A stretch of 64,000 nucleotides of DNA from Elgaria multicarinata webbii. Lineage: Eukaryota; Chordata; Lepidosauria; Squamata; Anguidae. The notes under the pieces are model-generated. The model worked only from the letters and a program-made list of their open reading frames with translations. It did not search any database and was not told the origin of the DNA. The DNA lies in NCBI RefSeq assembly GCF_023053635.1, contig NC_086178.1, positions 93,480,226 through 93,544,225 on the forward strand. Reading direction: 5' to 3'. Positions within the stretch are counted from its first letter, which is position 1. Each line of letters opens with the position of its first letter. The translations under genes were made by a program, and so were the position numbers. Below are positions 56,901 through 64,000 of the stretch, one piece after another.

Positions 56901-59467
56901 CCATTGTCGCCAAATCCTCCCCATTCCGTATTGATGCACATTCTGCCCTTATCTCCTTCTATAATTTCTATATTCTTCATATCTTCCATATAGCACACAT
57001 TGCTACCTGTCCCTGGAAAGAAACAAGAGACATGCATATTTTATTTGACTAAAGTGACTGTGGGGAGGGCAGCCTCAGCTGAGGCCTGGTGGGCAAGATG
57101 GACTGGTCTGGACCTGGTGGACCAAACTGGCCCATGGGCAGGAGGTTCTGCATCCCTGGGGTAGACCATGCAGGGCTAGGTGGACCAGTGGTCTGGCTCA
57201 GTGTAAAGCAGCTTCTTCTGTTTATTTATTTATTTATTACATTTTTATACCGCCCAATAGCCAAAGCTCTCTGGGCGGTTCACAAAAATTAAAACCATAA
57301 TAAAACAACCATCAGTCTAAAGCAGTGTAAAGCAGCTACTTCTGTTGCCAATCTCCTCGCAGGCTCTTTAATAAAGTTAGAACAGTAGGGGCTTTACAGA
57401 GATGAAAGCACATGTGTTTGGTTAGTATGGCATAAGATCATCACCAAAACAGAGACGAATGAATGTGCTTCCTGAAAGAACCCCTCAAGAGGTCAATTGA
57501 CAGTGGCCCTTTCACTTTCCAGAAATTTCATGGCATAGTAATAGCCTCCCACCGACCACAAAAGAGTCATTGCTTCTTTCCCCTGTGAGTAAAAGTGGGA
57601 ACAAAATTTCCCACAAATGCCTTGATTAAAATATGATATAATGTTGTTTGGGGCTGGATCTAGCCCATGGACCACCAATGTCTATCTCTGCCATAGACCC
57701 TATTCTATTCAAAATGAGGTCTAGGAAAAGACACTGGAATCATAGTGCTGCATGCTACAAAGTGGCTGATCGGACTGTGCCGCCAAGCCTTCAATCCTGC
57801 TCCTAGAGAAGCATTAACTAGCGATCATAGGATTTAAACCATGTACTCAACCACTGTGCGGTGACACATTTAGGCCATACGGAGGAGGGAGGATCTCACA
57901 ATATGGTTATTGTGAAACCTCCCCCTCCGTCTACATGCGGCGCGCGATGTCCTAGGAGGAAGAGGACGTCATGCCCGCCATTTTGTTTTTGTTTTTTAAA
58001 GGAGAAGGAGCGCACGAGCGCTGAATGCAAAACGTGAGGGTTTTTTTTTAAAATACATTTCCCTGCTCACCCCACCCCATGCCTGAAGGGCACAGATCTT
58101 GGTTACTCACGAGAAGCCGGGAAAACCCGCAACACCCAGCCACACGTTCTGCAGTCTCGGGATCATCCCGAGATCTCAGAAAAAGCGGTTTAAAAGGGTA
58201 GGGCGATATCCCGGGCCAAGGGAGGGATCATCCCTCCCTGCTCCCAGGATGCCCTGCGCGTCATGTGAACACACAGGGCCGATCCCCAGGATATCGCCCC
58301 GTCTAGCTTTGCCCTTAGAATTGCCCAAAGCTCGTTCCCAGCAGCATCCACAGATTATGTCAGATAACAAATTAATGGACGTTTCTTATATTCCGACATC
58401 CAAAAATCCATGCACCAGCTTGCCAGGGGCAAACGTCCCGGCCCTCAGGTGAGCAGGATGTCAATGACACACAGATCCCCTCCCCTGAGCTCTCAGTTAC
58501 AGTGCAGCTTGGAGAAGATAAAAATAAAGAATGACAGGAGTCTCCTTTCAAGCATACCTTTTCTTCTCTATGCCCCATAAAACTATCTCAGTCCCAGAGC
58601 TTTAGTGTGCTCAGAGAGAGATAGAAGGTGTTTTCTAATTTGTGCTGGGTTTTGGAATAGGTAAGAAACAGCAGGAATCTCTCCCAGTATTTGTTATCTT
58701 CTCCCACAAATGAGATAATATCTGGCTACTCATCAAAGTACCTATAGGAGAACCAAAGTTGTTGGTGGCAACCACAAGTAATGGGTATTAAACTTGGGAT
58801 TTTATTTTGAAATAAAGTTAAAAATACAAGCAAGAAAAAGGAAGAATACATATAACTATACAAGATCACTAATTAAGGGAAAAGCAAACTCACTGATTAC
58901 AGTCCTTAATAAACTAGGTCAACATTTGTGGACTCCTACTTATATATCGCCACAATAGTGCTAGTTGTCAGTGGTGGCATATCCCATTGGCATACATACC
59001 ACCTCCACAGAAATGTTTGCATGTTATTTCACTGTCAGTTACACGTTTTATTCTACGGCACTCTGGAAAATCTGCAGTGTTCTTTTTACCTGCAATGAGG
59101 CCAATTTCACAATGTGGGTCTTCATAACCACATGTCATCATTGTCCCAACGGTGTCATTCACCACTGCTACAATATCCAAATCAAATTCCTGCAACAGGA
59201 AGTGTATGAAGTGAATGTACCAAGAGTAAGAAAAATCCTGGAATGTGCTGTACACCAAGGACTAGCTATATATTTTAATAACATGCATTGTGAGACTAGG
59301 AATGAGCTCTTGTGCACAGTAATTTAAATCACTGGTGGGACATTGTAGACCATTCTTAATTGTGCATAAATTCGAGGCACACCTTGAAAAATTTTGTTAT
59401 ATGATTATAGGTTCTATAATATTGAGGTAACAAGCAACAAATCTGGGCTTCTATTATTATTATTATT

Positions 59468-59503
<36 letters not shown>

Positions 59504-62500
59504 TTTATTAATTCTTTTTAAATGGTGCCATTAATAAGCACACCACTTTGCAGAACAACCACAAGGTAACAAGTTCTTGGCTGAGCAACTTACAATTTTA
59601 AATTCAACACTAAAACATCAACAGAGATGAGAGAAAGTTAGAGCAGAAGATAAACAGACTGAAGAATTTGTTTTGATCACGTACAAGTATTTAGACAGTT
59701 TCAGCAGCAGATGAGAACCAAGGGTGCTTCCATTGACAAGGTGGGTTTTGAGGAGGGATTTTCAAATTAAAGGCTGAAGGATGCAGGTTTGCTGGGAGAG
59801 AAGCCCAAGCCTAAAGGACAGCAAGGGCAAAGTGGATTGAGGGAACAAGAGATCTTCAGATATTAACATCCCATTCTTCTTCCAAGGAGCTCACTGGGTT
59901 GTCCTACCTCAATTTCTCAATGACCCTTGAGAAGGTAAGAGGCTAAGAGATTCTTGACTGGCCAAAGACAACCCAAGTGAGAAAGGCTTCACCGTGTAGG
60001 GATTTAAGCTTATGACTCCTGAGTCCAACATTCTGCATCTCTAGAGTAGTTCTCACTTTCTTTCACTTTTTAAAAAATTCTGATCTATTGGCAATATTTT
60101 AAAATCACTTTCTCAAACTTTCCCCTAGGGCCAGGCAGTCGAACAACTTTTTCTCCCCCAATGATGCAGGAGATTTTGATTATCTTACATGTGCCCAGGT
60201 CTTCGCTTGACTGGTGGCTCATACTTCGCTCATCCTGAGAGTGAACCCACACATTCTCTTACACTGACATGTGGCTATGCTTAGATAACAGGTTCAGATA
60301 ATGTGAGTTCTACCACACTTACATTCCTTCGTTTAATAGCTTCCCTGAGCATATCGACAACATCCTCTCCTTCGCAGTCTGTTGCCTTGAACCCTTTAGT
60401 CCACCCAACAAGGGCTCCCTAGAGTGGAGGAGTAAAAAAAAAAAAGAAAGACAAATGAAAGATGTTTATCAATATGACATAAAACAAGTAGGAAAGGTAG
60501 AACAGTTTCAAGAGCAGCTTGCTTCAACATATTGCATTTTAGAAGAATATTCAACTACTCAAATGTTACCTCCTAAAACAGGATAATGCTTCCTGGAATA
60601 GAGAGTACAAGGACAACACCATGGACAGCAGGAAAAAGGTGTTGTGTGAAGGCACCTTGTTCATGCTTTTATTCCCTTTAGTAAAAGGAATGCTTATGCG
60701 ATTAAGAGTTGTGCTATCTGCTGTGGCTTGTAGCCCTATTTGAGGGTGGGGCGGAGGAGGGGGAGGCATGCTTTGATTAATATTACATGTGAAAATTAAA
60801 TTATAACTGATGCTCACAATAAGATCTACGATATTTCAAGGATGAGCTCATACATACATGTTGCTAGCTTATGGGGAGACTATATAATTAATTCATAAAC
60901 TAATTAATCACATAGTTAGTTAACTGAACTAAAGAGATAAATAACATGTTACTGCTTTGGTGCACATGCCACCAAGAGGAAATCATACTCTTGTGCAGAG
61001 TGAAGGCTTGAGATGTATGGATTCTGTTAAATCCTTTCTACATTTTGCAGATTTGTCAGGCATCAATGATAGAATCGGATTTTTTGAAGCAGACTCTCAT
61101 TCAGCTTGTGCGAATTCACATTAGGGCTAATTCGCATTAGTTAATGTGGATTACCACTAATTCACATTAACTAATGCACATTAGCATTAATGCAAGTCGT
61201 GCAAGTAGAATTAAATTTTGATTTAAAAACTCTGGTTCGGTCATTAAAGCAGATGATGCAACGAAAGATGCCAGACAATCCATGAACCACAGATGGAACG
61301 AATTTCACAAAATCCATCCATCCCTACCCCAATCAATCCATTGGGCTCAAAGAAGCTTTGCTCAATGCACCCTCCCCTTCTGTTATGGATTTCTCAGCAC
61401 TCCCATCACCAAAATGCTTGTGGCTGGAGGGAATTAGCTCAGAGGAAGCGCACCACAGAGAGCGCATTTCCAATGAGGCCCAACCTGAACTAATGCAGAT
61501 TAGCGCCAATGCGCATTTGCAGTAATCCCACCCAAAAGTAGCGCAGATGTCCCCCAAAAGTGAATCTGTTTGACTCAGAAAAAGCCAGTCCATTGCAAAA
61601 TTCACAAGTCGGATTCATAGAAATCCGAACTCATTTGATTCCATTGCAGATTTCTCTGACATTTCTAGTCAAAACTAACTAATACTAGCTTAAATTGGGC
61701 CTGGTCTGATTTTTTTCTTATCTGATGTTTGCTTAATAATTTGCATTAATGCTTCACATGTTGTACACATCAGCAGTGCACATAAACCTAGTTCAAAGGA
61801 AACTAATCTAGATGTAAACAAAAACATGATTGTTTTTTATCTAACACAACATTGATTTTATAGACTCTCTGATAAAACCTGTGATAAAAGTTCTTTCTAA
61901 GGGTGGAACTACACACTAAATTAAATATATAGCATGCAGCTGATCCTCATTATGTTTGTTTGTTTGTTTATTTATTTATTACATTTCTATACCGCCCAAT
62001 AGCCGGAGCTCTCTGGGCGGTTCACAAAAGATTACCAAAAATTACAATTATGCTGTTTATCTAGGGCATGGCTAGACGGGGCATTCGGGGCAATATCCCA
62101 GTGATCGCCCTGGGATTATCCCTGTGTGTCCACATGACACACAGGGCATCCTGGGAACAGGGAGGGAAGATCCCTCCCTTGACCCGGGATATCACCCTAC
62201 AGTTTAATTCCGATTTTTCCATGGTCTCGGGATGATCCTGGGCCCGCAGAATGTGTGGCCCACCATCGCTGGCATGTCTTAGCTCCTCATGAGTAAATGT
62301 GGGTGGGGGGAGGGGGAGGGTTTAAAAAGAAAAACTTGCCAGTCATTTGAGCGCTTGTGCACTCCTTTTCCATAAAAAAAAAAAATCCAAAATGGTGGTC
62401 GTGCGCCGCATGTAGACGAGGGGGACGATCTCGTGATGATAAAATCACGAGATCATCCATCTCAACCCTCCTCGTCTATCCATGCCCCTAGTGTCAGCAT

Positions 62501-63351
62501 GCAGGGTATGTAAGGGAAGCTTAAATCTTCCTACCTAGCAGCCTTTTCCCAAAAAAATATTTCTCTCCCCACACAAACCCCACACAGACACACACTGAGG
62601 GGACTAAAAAGAGAAAAAACTTGGGGCCCTGGATGCTTACATTAAGGTATACAAAATGGTGAAGAACAGCTGCACACTACATATTTAACCTAGCGTGTAG
62701 TTTAGCTCTAAAACTCTGGCAAAGGAGGGTCTGGTAGAAACAGGAAAGGTAAAATTAATGAAGTGCGCAATTCTATGTACATTTAGATAGAAATAAGTCC
62801 TATAACTCCCAGCATCTCCCAGCCAGCCACACTGCCTGGGGAATACTGCGAGTTGTAGGACTTCTTTTTGTCTAAACATGCATGGGATTGTGCCCTAAAA
62901 TAACAAAGATCTGCAGTGATTAAGCCAAATTAAAAGAGGAAGCCAAACTGCATGCCGCTTCACAGCATCTATGCACTTCACTCCTTACCTTATCAATGCT
63001 TGCTTGCCTGCAGGGGAAAGAAAATGTAAAGCCGAGAGGAAGCCGTGCACCTTTAATACCCATGTACTCCAAAAAGTCTGCAATGCACTGGACAATGTGA
63101 TCAAATAGCTAGTAAAAAAGTAAAGGAAGGCAATATTTAAAATCAGTATTTTCAATGTATTTCGACCAACAGAAAGGATTAACCATTTCTTTTTAAGTGT
63201 ACCTCTTCTCCTGTCCCTTGCATAATTTCCAAAGGAATGGCAAAGATTTTGTTGTACATCCGGACTGATTTGCTTCTTCCACTTCTGATTTTTACAAGCA
63301 AAACTCTGAAATTTGTTCCCCCAAGATCAAGGGCTAGGAACTTTCCCTTTT
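47721..63351 (-). CDS. HKDC1: HKDC1 (putative hexokinase), C-terminal half, exons 11-18, partial gene
   Basis: Hexokinases phosphorylate glucose to glucose-6-phosphate with ATP, the first step of glycolysis; HKDC1 is the fifth vertebrate member, with low measured activity. Eight exons join in one open frame: 63203-63351, 62989-63108, 60323-60418, 59090-59189, 56829-57012, 56374-56529, 52191-52424, 47721-47865. They sum to 1184 nt. With the ten usual upstream exons (1570 nt) the protein would be 917 residues, the known HKDC1 length. HKDC1 rather than HK1 or HK2 is chosen from paralogue-specific stretches such as [35 protein letters not shown] and [16 protein letters not shown] (family knowledge from memory). 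Residues S603, T620, K621, N656, D657, N683, E708 and E742 (HK1 numbering), which hold glucose or act in catalysis, are all present, so the C-half looks catalytically complete. Exons 1-10 lie beyond the right edge. HK1 follows on the same strand. Confidence 0.96.
48184..48860. mobile_element. Large MITE, copy 2 of a pair
   Basis: About 677 bp in HKDC1 intron 17. Same family and orientation as 41878-42517. Ends: CCCCTGTCTACACGACAGCG and CAAGCTGTATAGACAACCCC, imperfect inverted repeats. Better preserved CpGs than copy 1. Confidence 0.8.
48861..49654. other. HKDC1 intron 17, nothing recognised
   Basis: No supported feature. Confidence 0.5.
49655..49830 (-). mobile_element. L2-like LINE 3' end
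   Basis: Reverse of the 42,965 type: ATATTTATATACCGCTCCCA, GAGCGGTTTGCAAGATAAAA, GGCTTCTTGAAATAAAG. Confidence 0.8.
50052..50140. mobile_element. Palindromic MITE (GTGCCCTCCAGATG family), short copy
   Basis: GGCCTTCTCCAATCTGGAAC, GACTACAACTCCCAGCATCC, GGAGGGCACTAGCTTGTGAA. Confidence 0.7.
50200..50462 (+). mobile_element. L2-like LINE 3' end
   Basis: Same 3' end as the 25.4-28.65 kb copy: CCTTTTTATTCTCCCAGTAT, ACCACCCAGAGAGCTTCGGC, AATGCAATAAATAAATAAAT. Confidence 0.9.
50857..50950 (+). mobile_element. L2-like LINE tail with (TTA)n
   Basis: TTGTTCCCCACCTCGATCCA, GGCGGGTAAGAAATAAATTA then about 15 TTA units. Confidence 0.8.
50951..52190. other. HKDC1 intron 17, upstream part, nothing recognised
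   Basis: No supported feature. Short open frames on both strands lack similarity. Confidence 0.5.
52191..52424 (-). CDS. HKDC1: HKDC1 exon 17
   Basis: 234 nt, acceptor CACAG, donor GTGAGT. Begins [18 protein letters not shown] and runs through [10 protein letters not shown]-type and [14 protein letters not shown] motifs of the small domain. No gaps or stops. Confidence 0.97.
52468..52840. mobile_element. Palindromic MITE split by a SINE
   Basis: Left arm CCTTCTGCAACCCTCCAGAT and CATCTCCTATCATCCCTAGC; right arm GGCTGTAGTCCAACACATCT then GGAGGGGGCCATGTTGAAGA. The SINE at 52545-52782 lies between them. Confidence 0.8.
52545..52782 (-). mobile_element. tRNA-derived MIR-like SINE, full length
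   Basis: In reverse: head GAGAGCCAGTGTGGTGTAGT, GGCTAGAGTGTCGGACTGGG, B-box-like GGTTCTAGTCCCC, core CTCTGGGCCAGTCAGCC, GTTGTTGTGAGGATAAAATG, end GGTGGGATATAAATGCAATA. Closest to a consensus copy of this SINE in the window. Confidence 0.9.
53145..53228. repeat. Unassigned interspersed repeat, copy 2
   Basis: TCTTAGCTTAAAGCTCTTGC, TACCAGTAACTAAGCCTTAG, CAACCTTTTAGAATGGGG; pairs with 20440-20532. Confidence 0.65.
53231..53385. mobile_element. MITE, TAGGGTGACC family, copy 2
   Basis: TAGGGTGACCCTATGGAAAG, GACAGGGCTCCTGTATCTTT, and CTGCAGGAACCCTGCCCTCT near the right end, where the terminal bases are lost or changed. Confidence 0.8.
53535..56160. repeat. Older repeat (CATCTGATGAAATG...GGTGCTACAAGAC) split by a LINE
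   Basis: CATGCATCTGATGAAATGTA, GTCCACGAAAGTGTATACGA stand left of the LINE; AATGCATTCATCTTTAAGGT, GCTACAAGACTTGTTCCTG stand right. Together they read as the widespread amniote repeat with the motifs CCACGAAAGCTTATGC and TTAAGGTGCCACAAGACT. Confidence 0.75.
53607..56114 (+). mobile_element. L2-like LINE, young 5'-truncated copy with nearly intact ORF2
   Basis: About 2.5 kb. Begins within the endonuclease ([29 protein letters not shown] with the catalytic SDH), then a linker, then reverse transcriptase: [104 protein letters not shown], and the C-terminal [20 protein letters not shown] and [12 protein letters not shown], stop at 55,894-55,896. One frame change occurs at a run of seven A at 54,540-54,546; six would keep the frame. 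The 3' UTR ends TGATGGTGCTATATAAATAA plus a TAA repeat. Inserted in HKDC1 intron 16. Active only with help, since the endonuclease N-terminus is absent. Confidence 0.93.
56374..56529 (-). CDS. HKDC1: HKDC1 exon 16
   Basis: 156 nt, acceptor AAAAG, donor GTAAAA. Completes Arg740, then [20 protein letters not shown] (Glu742 of the glucose site) through [12 protein letters not shown]. Intron 15 upstream is short (299 bp). Confidence 0.97.
56829..57012 (-). CDS. HKDC1: HKDC1 exon 15
   Basis: 184 nt, acceptor TTCCAG, donor GTATGA. Residues 679-739 and two bases of codon 740. Contains the nucleotide-site GTGSN (Asn683), [13 protein letters not shown] (Glu708) and SLNPGKQ. The EWGGFG form, where HK1 and HK2 have EWGAFG, matches HKDC1 as remembered. 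Confidence 0.97.
57145..57345 (+). mobile_element. SINE tail (GGTCCATCTAGCT family) holding a LINE tail
   Basis: GGGCTAGGTGGACCAGTGGT, CTGGCTCAGTGTAAAGCAGC is the 3' end of the SINE family seen at 9425. It is followed by the LINE tail at 57222-57322. Confidence 0.7.
57222..57322 (-). mobile_element. L2-like LINE 3' tail with ~23-bp target duplication
   Basis: TTATTTATTTATTACATTTT, ACCGCCCAATAGCCAAAGCT, GGGCGGTTCACAAAAATTAA. Flanked by 57199-57221 and 57323-57345, 23-bp direct repeats starting CAGTGTAAAGCAGC with one mismatch. Confidence 0.85.
57871..58316. mobile_element. MITE, GGGCATGGCTAGACGGGG family, copy 1
   Basis: Ends AGGCCATACGGAGGAGGGAG and CCCCGTCTAGCTTTGCCCTT; inside GATCATCCCGAGATCTC, CATTTTGTTTTTG, GAGCGCACGAGCGCTG. 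In opposite orientation to 62067-62490. Confidence 0.8.
58317..59089. other. HKDC1 intron 14, nothing recognised
   Basis: No supported feature. Confidence 0.5.
59090..59189 (-). CDS. HKDC1: HKDC1 exon 14
   Basis: 100 nt, acceptor TTGCAG, donor GTAAAA. Residues 646-678 plus one base. Contains [17 protein letters not shown] with Asn656 and the catalytic base Asp657. The catalytic core is intact. Confidence 0.97.
59452..59505. repeat. (ATT)n(AAT)n compound microsatellite
   Basis: A run of TTA triplets turns into a run of AAT triplets, so the tract is itself an inverted repeat. Probably two LINE tails joined. Confidence 0.85.
59865..60055 (-). mobile_element. MIR-like SINE, old copy
   Basis: GGAGCTCACTGGGTTGTCCT, TTGACTGGCCAAAGACAACC, CTCCTGAGTCCAACATTCTG read as the core and head in reverse. 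Confidence 0.55.
60323..60418 (-). CDS. HKDC1: HKDC1 exon 13
   Basis: 96 nt, phase 0, acceptor CTCTAG, donor GTAAGT. Residues 614-645: [17 protein letters not shown], holding Thr620 and Lys621 of the active site, ending in the HKDC1-like KRRN. Confidence 0.97.
60419..61047. other. HKDC1 intron 12, nothing recognised
   Basis: An A-run at 60,431-60,444 near the acceptor; otherwise no feature. Confidence 0.5.
61048..61665. mobile_element. Possible MITE rich in ATTAGCATTAATGC motifs
   Basis: GAATCGGATTTTTTGAAGCA at left and CGGATTCATAGAAATCCGAA at right look like diverged inverted ends; the inside repeats TTCGCATTAGTTAATGTGGA-like words. Confidence 0.45.
61955..62060 (-). mobile_element. L2-like LINE 3' tail
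   Basis: GTTTATTTATTTATTACATT, ACCGCCCAATAGCCGGAGCT, GGGCGGTTCACAAAAG. The same end as the 25.4-28.65 kb copy. Confidence 0.9.
62067..62490. mobile_element. MITE, GGGCATGGCTAGACGGGG family, copy 2
   Basis: Ends GGGCATGGCTAGACGGGGCA and CTCCTCGTCTATCCATGCCC. CTA lies next to both ends, a possible 3-bp duplication. CpG-rich. Confidence 0.85.
62770..62895. mobile_element. Palindromic MITE (CTCCCAGCATCTCCCAGCC family)
   Basis: AAGTCCTATAACTCCCAGCA mirrors TGCGAGTTGTAGGACTTCTT; ends ATTTAGATAGAAA and TTTTGTCTAAACATGCATG. Confidence 0.8.
62989..63108 (-). CDS. HKDC1: HKDC1 exon 12
   Basis: 120 nt, in phase 0 at both ends, acceptor ACTAG, donor GTAAGG. Residues 574-613. Contains [11 protein letters not shown], with Ser603 of the glucose site. 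Intron 11, to its upstream side, is only 94 bp (63109-63202), the shortest in the window. Confidence 0.97.
63203..63351 (-). CDS. HKDC1: HKDC1 exon 11
   Basis: 149 nt, acceptor TTGCAG, donor GTACAC (a weaker donor than the usual GTAAG). Begins in phase 1, codes from residue 524 and carries the phosphate-1 loop [13 protein letters not shown] of the C-terminal lobe, then the [10 protein letters not shown] stretch typical of HKDC1. Same length and phase as HK1 exon 3 at 2321-2469, as expected from the ancient duplication that joined two hexokinase halves. Confidence 0.97.
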
Positions 63352-64000
63352 CTGCAACAGAAAAACCAGTTCAGATTTTTACTCAAGTCCTAAGCTCATC
63401 CATCAAGCAGAAGGGCTGTTGGAACATTCTTGGCAAAATATTGACTTGAGGCTCCTTATTCATAAAAGAAATGGTTTTTTGCATTGAGTAAGACACACTG
63501 AGTTCTATGAAACTTTACTTCCAAGTAATTGTGACCAGAAGTATGGTGTTAATCTACAAATTTCATGTTTCTTTCGTTTTGTGCATGAAATGTATGCAGT
63601 TGCACAATGCTGATTACCTTGACCAACCCTTGAAATTTTTTCTCAGAAGCCCCCAAATCCAAGCAATCCTGCAACCCACGCCTCCTACACTACATACGCT
63701 AGTTCCAGGCCGTCCCACACGTCACTGCTTCTTGTTTCTGCCACCAGAGTGGAATGAAATGAAGGCAAGTCGGGACAAGGCCTCAGGTCACTTCTGTACC
63801 GTGCCTTCTTGGGACTCAGATGTACTTAACTCAATATGTCTGATCTCTACAATCTACATGGCAGACGGGGACAAATGTTGCTGCCCTGTCCAAATACTCC
63901 AAGATACAGTGCCAGCAGAAGGTTCTTGCATGCTGTTCCACACCTTCTTTGAAGGGCGACTTTGTTTTTGACACTTCTTGCTTTGAAATGAGTGATGTTC
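63352..64000. other. HKDC1 intron 10, partial, nothing recognised
   Basis: A fragment of the CACTGAGTTC...TACTTCCAAGTAATTGTG repeat is at 63,485-63,530. The open frame at 63,507-63,971 on + has no recognisable similarity. Exon 10 was not found, so it lies beyond the edge. Confidence 0.5.

Noticed and set aside
56576-57037. 153-codon frame as one exon
   Set aside because: Only 56,829-57,012 is HKDC1; beyond the GTATGA donor the frame is chance read-through.
63507-63971. 154-codon open frame on + at the right edge
   Set aside because: Antisense in HKDC1 intron 10, no similarity recognised, and its start overlaps an interspersed repeat.

Overview
The window is vertebrate nuclear DNA, most probably from a squamate reptile (lizard or snake). 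The genes have introns and vertebrate splice sites. The repeats are a mix of L2-like and CR1-clade LINEs, a Bov-B tail, tRNA-derived SINEs with a MIR-like core, hAT fragments and many palindromic MITEs, which is what squamate genomes carry. Base composition is AT-leaning, with one CpG-rich stretch near 21.9-22.6 kb.

Two host genes are recognisable, both on the minus strand and head to tail. From the right edge to 47.7 kb lie exons 11-18 of HKDC1 (hexokinase domain containing 1), which encode the whole catalytic C-terminal half from residue 524 to the stop; exons 1-10 lie beyond the window. About 26 kb downstream of the HKDC1 stop is the start codon of HK1 (hexokinase 1) at 21,671, followed by exons 2 and 3 at 8.7 and 2.4 kb; exons 4-18 lie beyond the left edge. 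The order HKDC1 then HK1 is the order known in other vertebrates. Every internal exon has a GT donor and AG acceptor, all lengths fit the vertebrate hexokinase pattern (63, 163, 149 nt for HK1; 149, 120, 96, 100, 184, 156, 234 and a 145-nt final coding part for HKDC1), and no reading frame is broken. The key glucose-binding and catalytic residues of the HKDC1 C-half are all present.

The rest is intron and intergenic DNA shaped by transposons. Two LINEs keep long coding parts: a young, 5'-truncated L2-like copy on + at about 53.6-56.1 kb with one frameshift, and an older, longer copy on - at about 25.4-28.65 kb. Many shorter LINE 3' ends end in TTA or TAAA repeats. MITE families with inverted ends occur throughout, several in two or more copies (1.3/44.2/30.0 kb; 41.9/48.2 kb; 44.9/53.2 kb; 57.9/62.1 kb), along with several short palindromic families. 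Nested insertions with visible target-site duplications give a relative order of events.

I found no convincing new biological system. The oddest pieces are a long, well matched inverted repeat in HK1 intron 2 (7.15-8.33 kb), a hAT remnant that keeps a transposase C-terminus and a perfect 8-bp duplication (6.18-6.87 kb), a diverged ~145-bp tandem repeat (33.2-33.5 kb), and a palindromic repeat inside the likely HKDC1 3' UTR. I saw no LTR element, tRNA gene, rRNA gene or CRISPR array.
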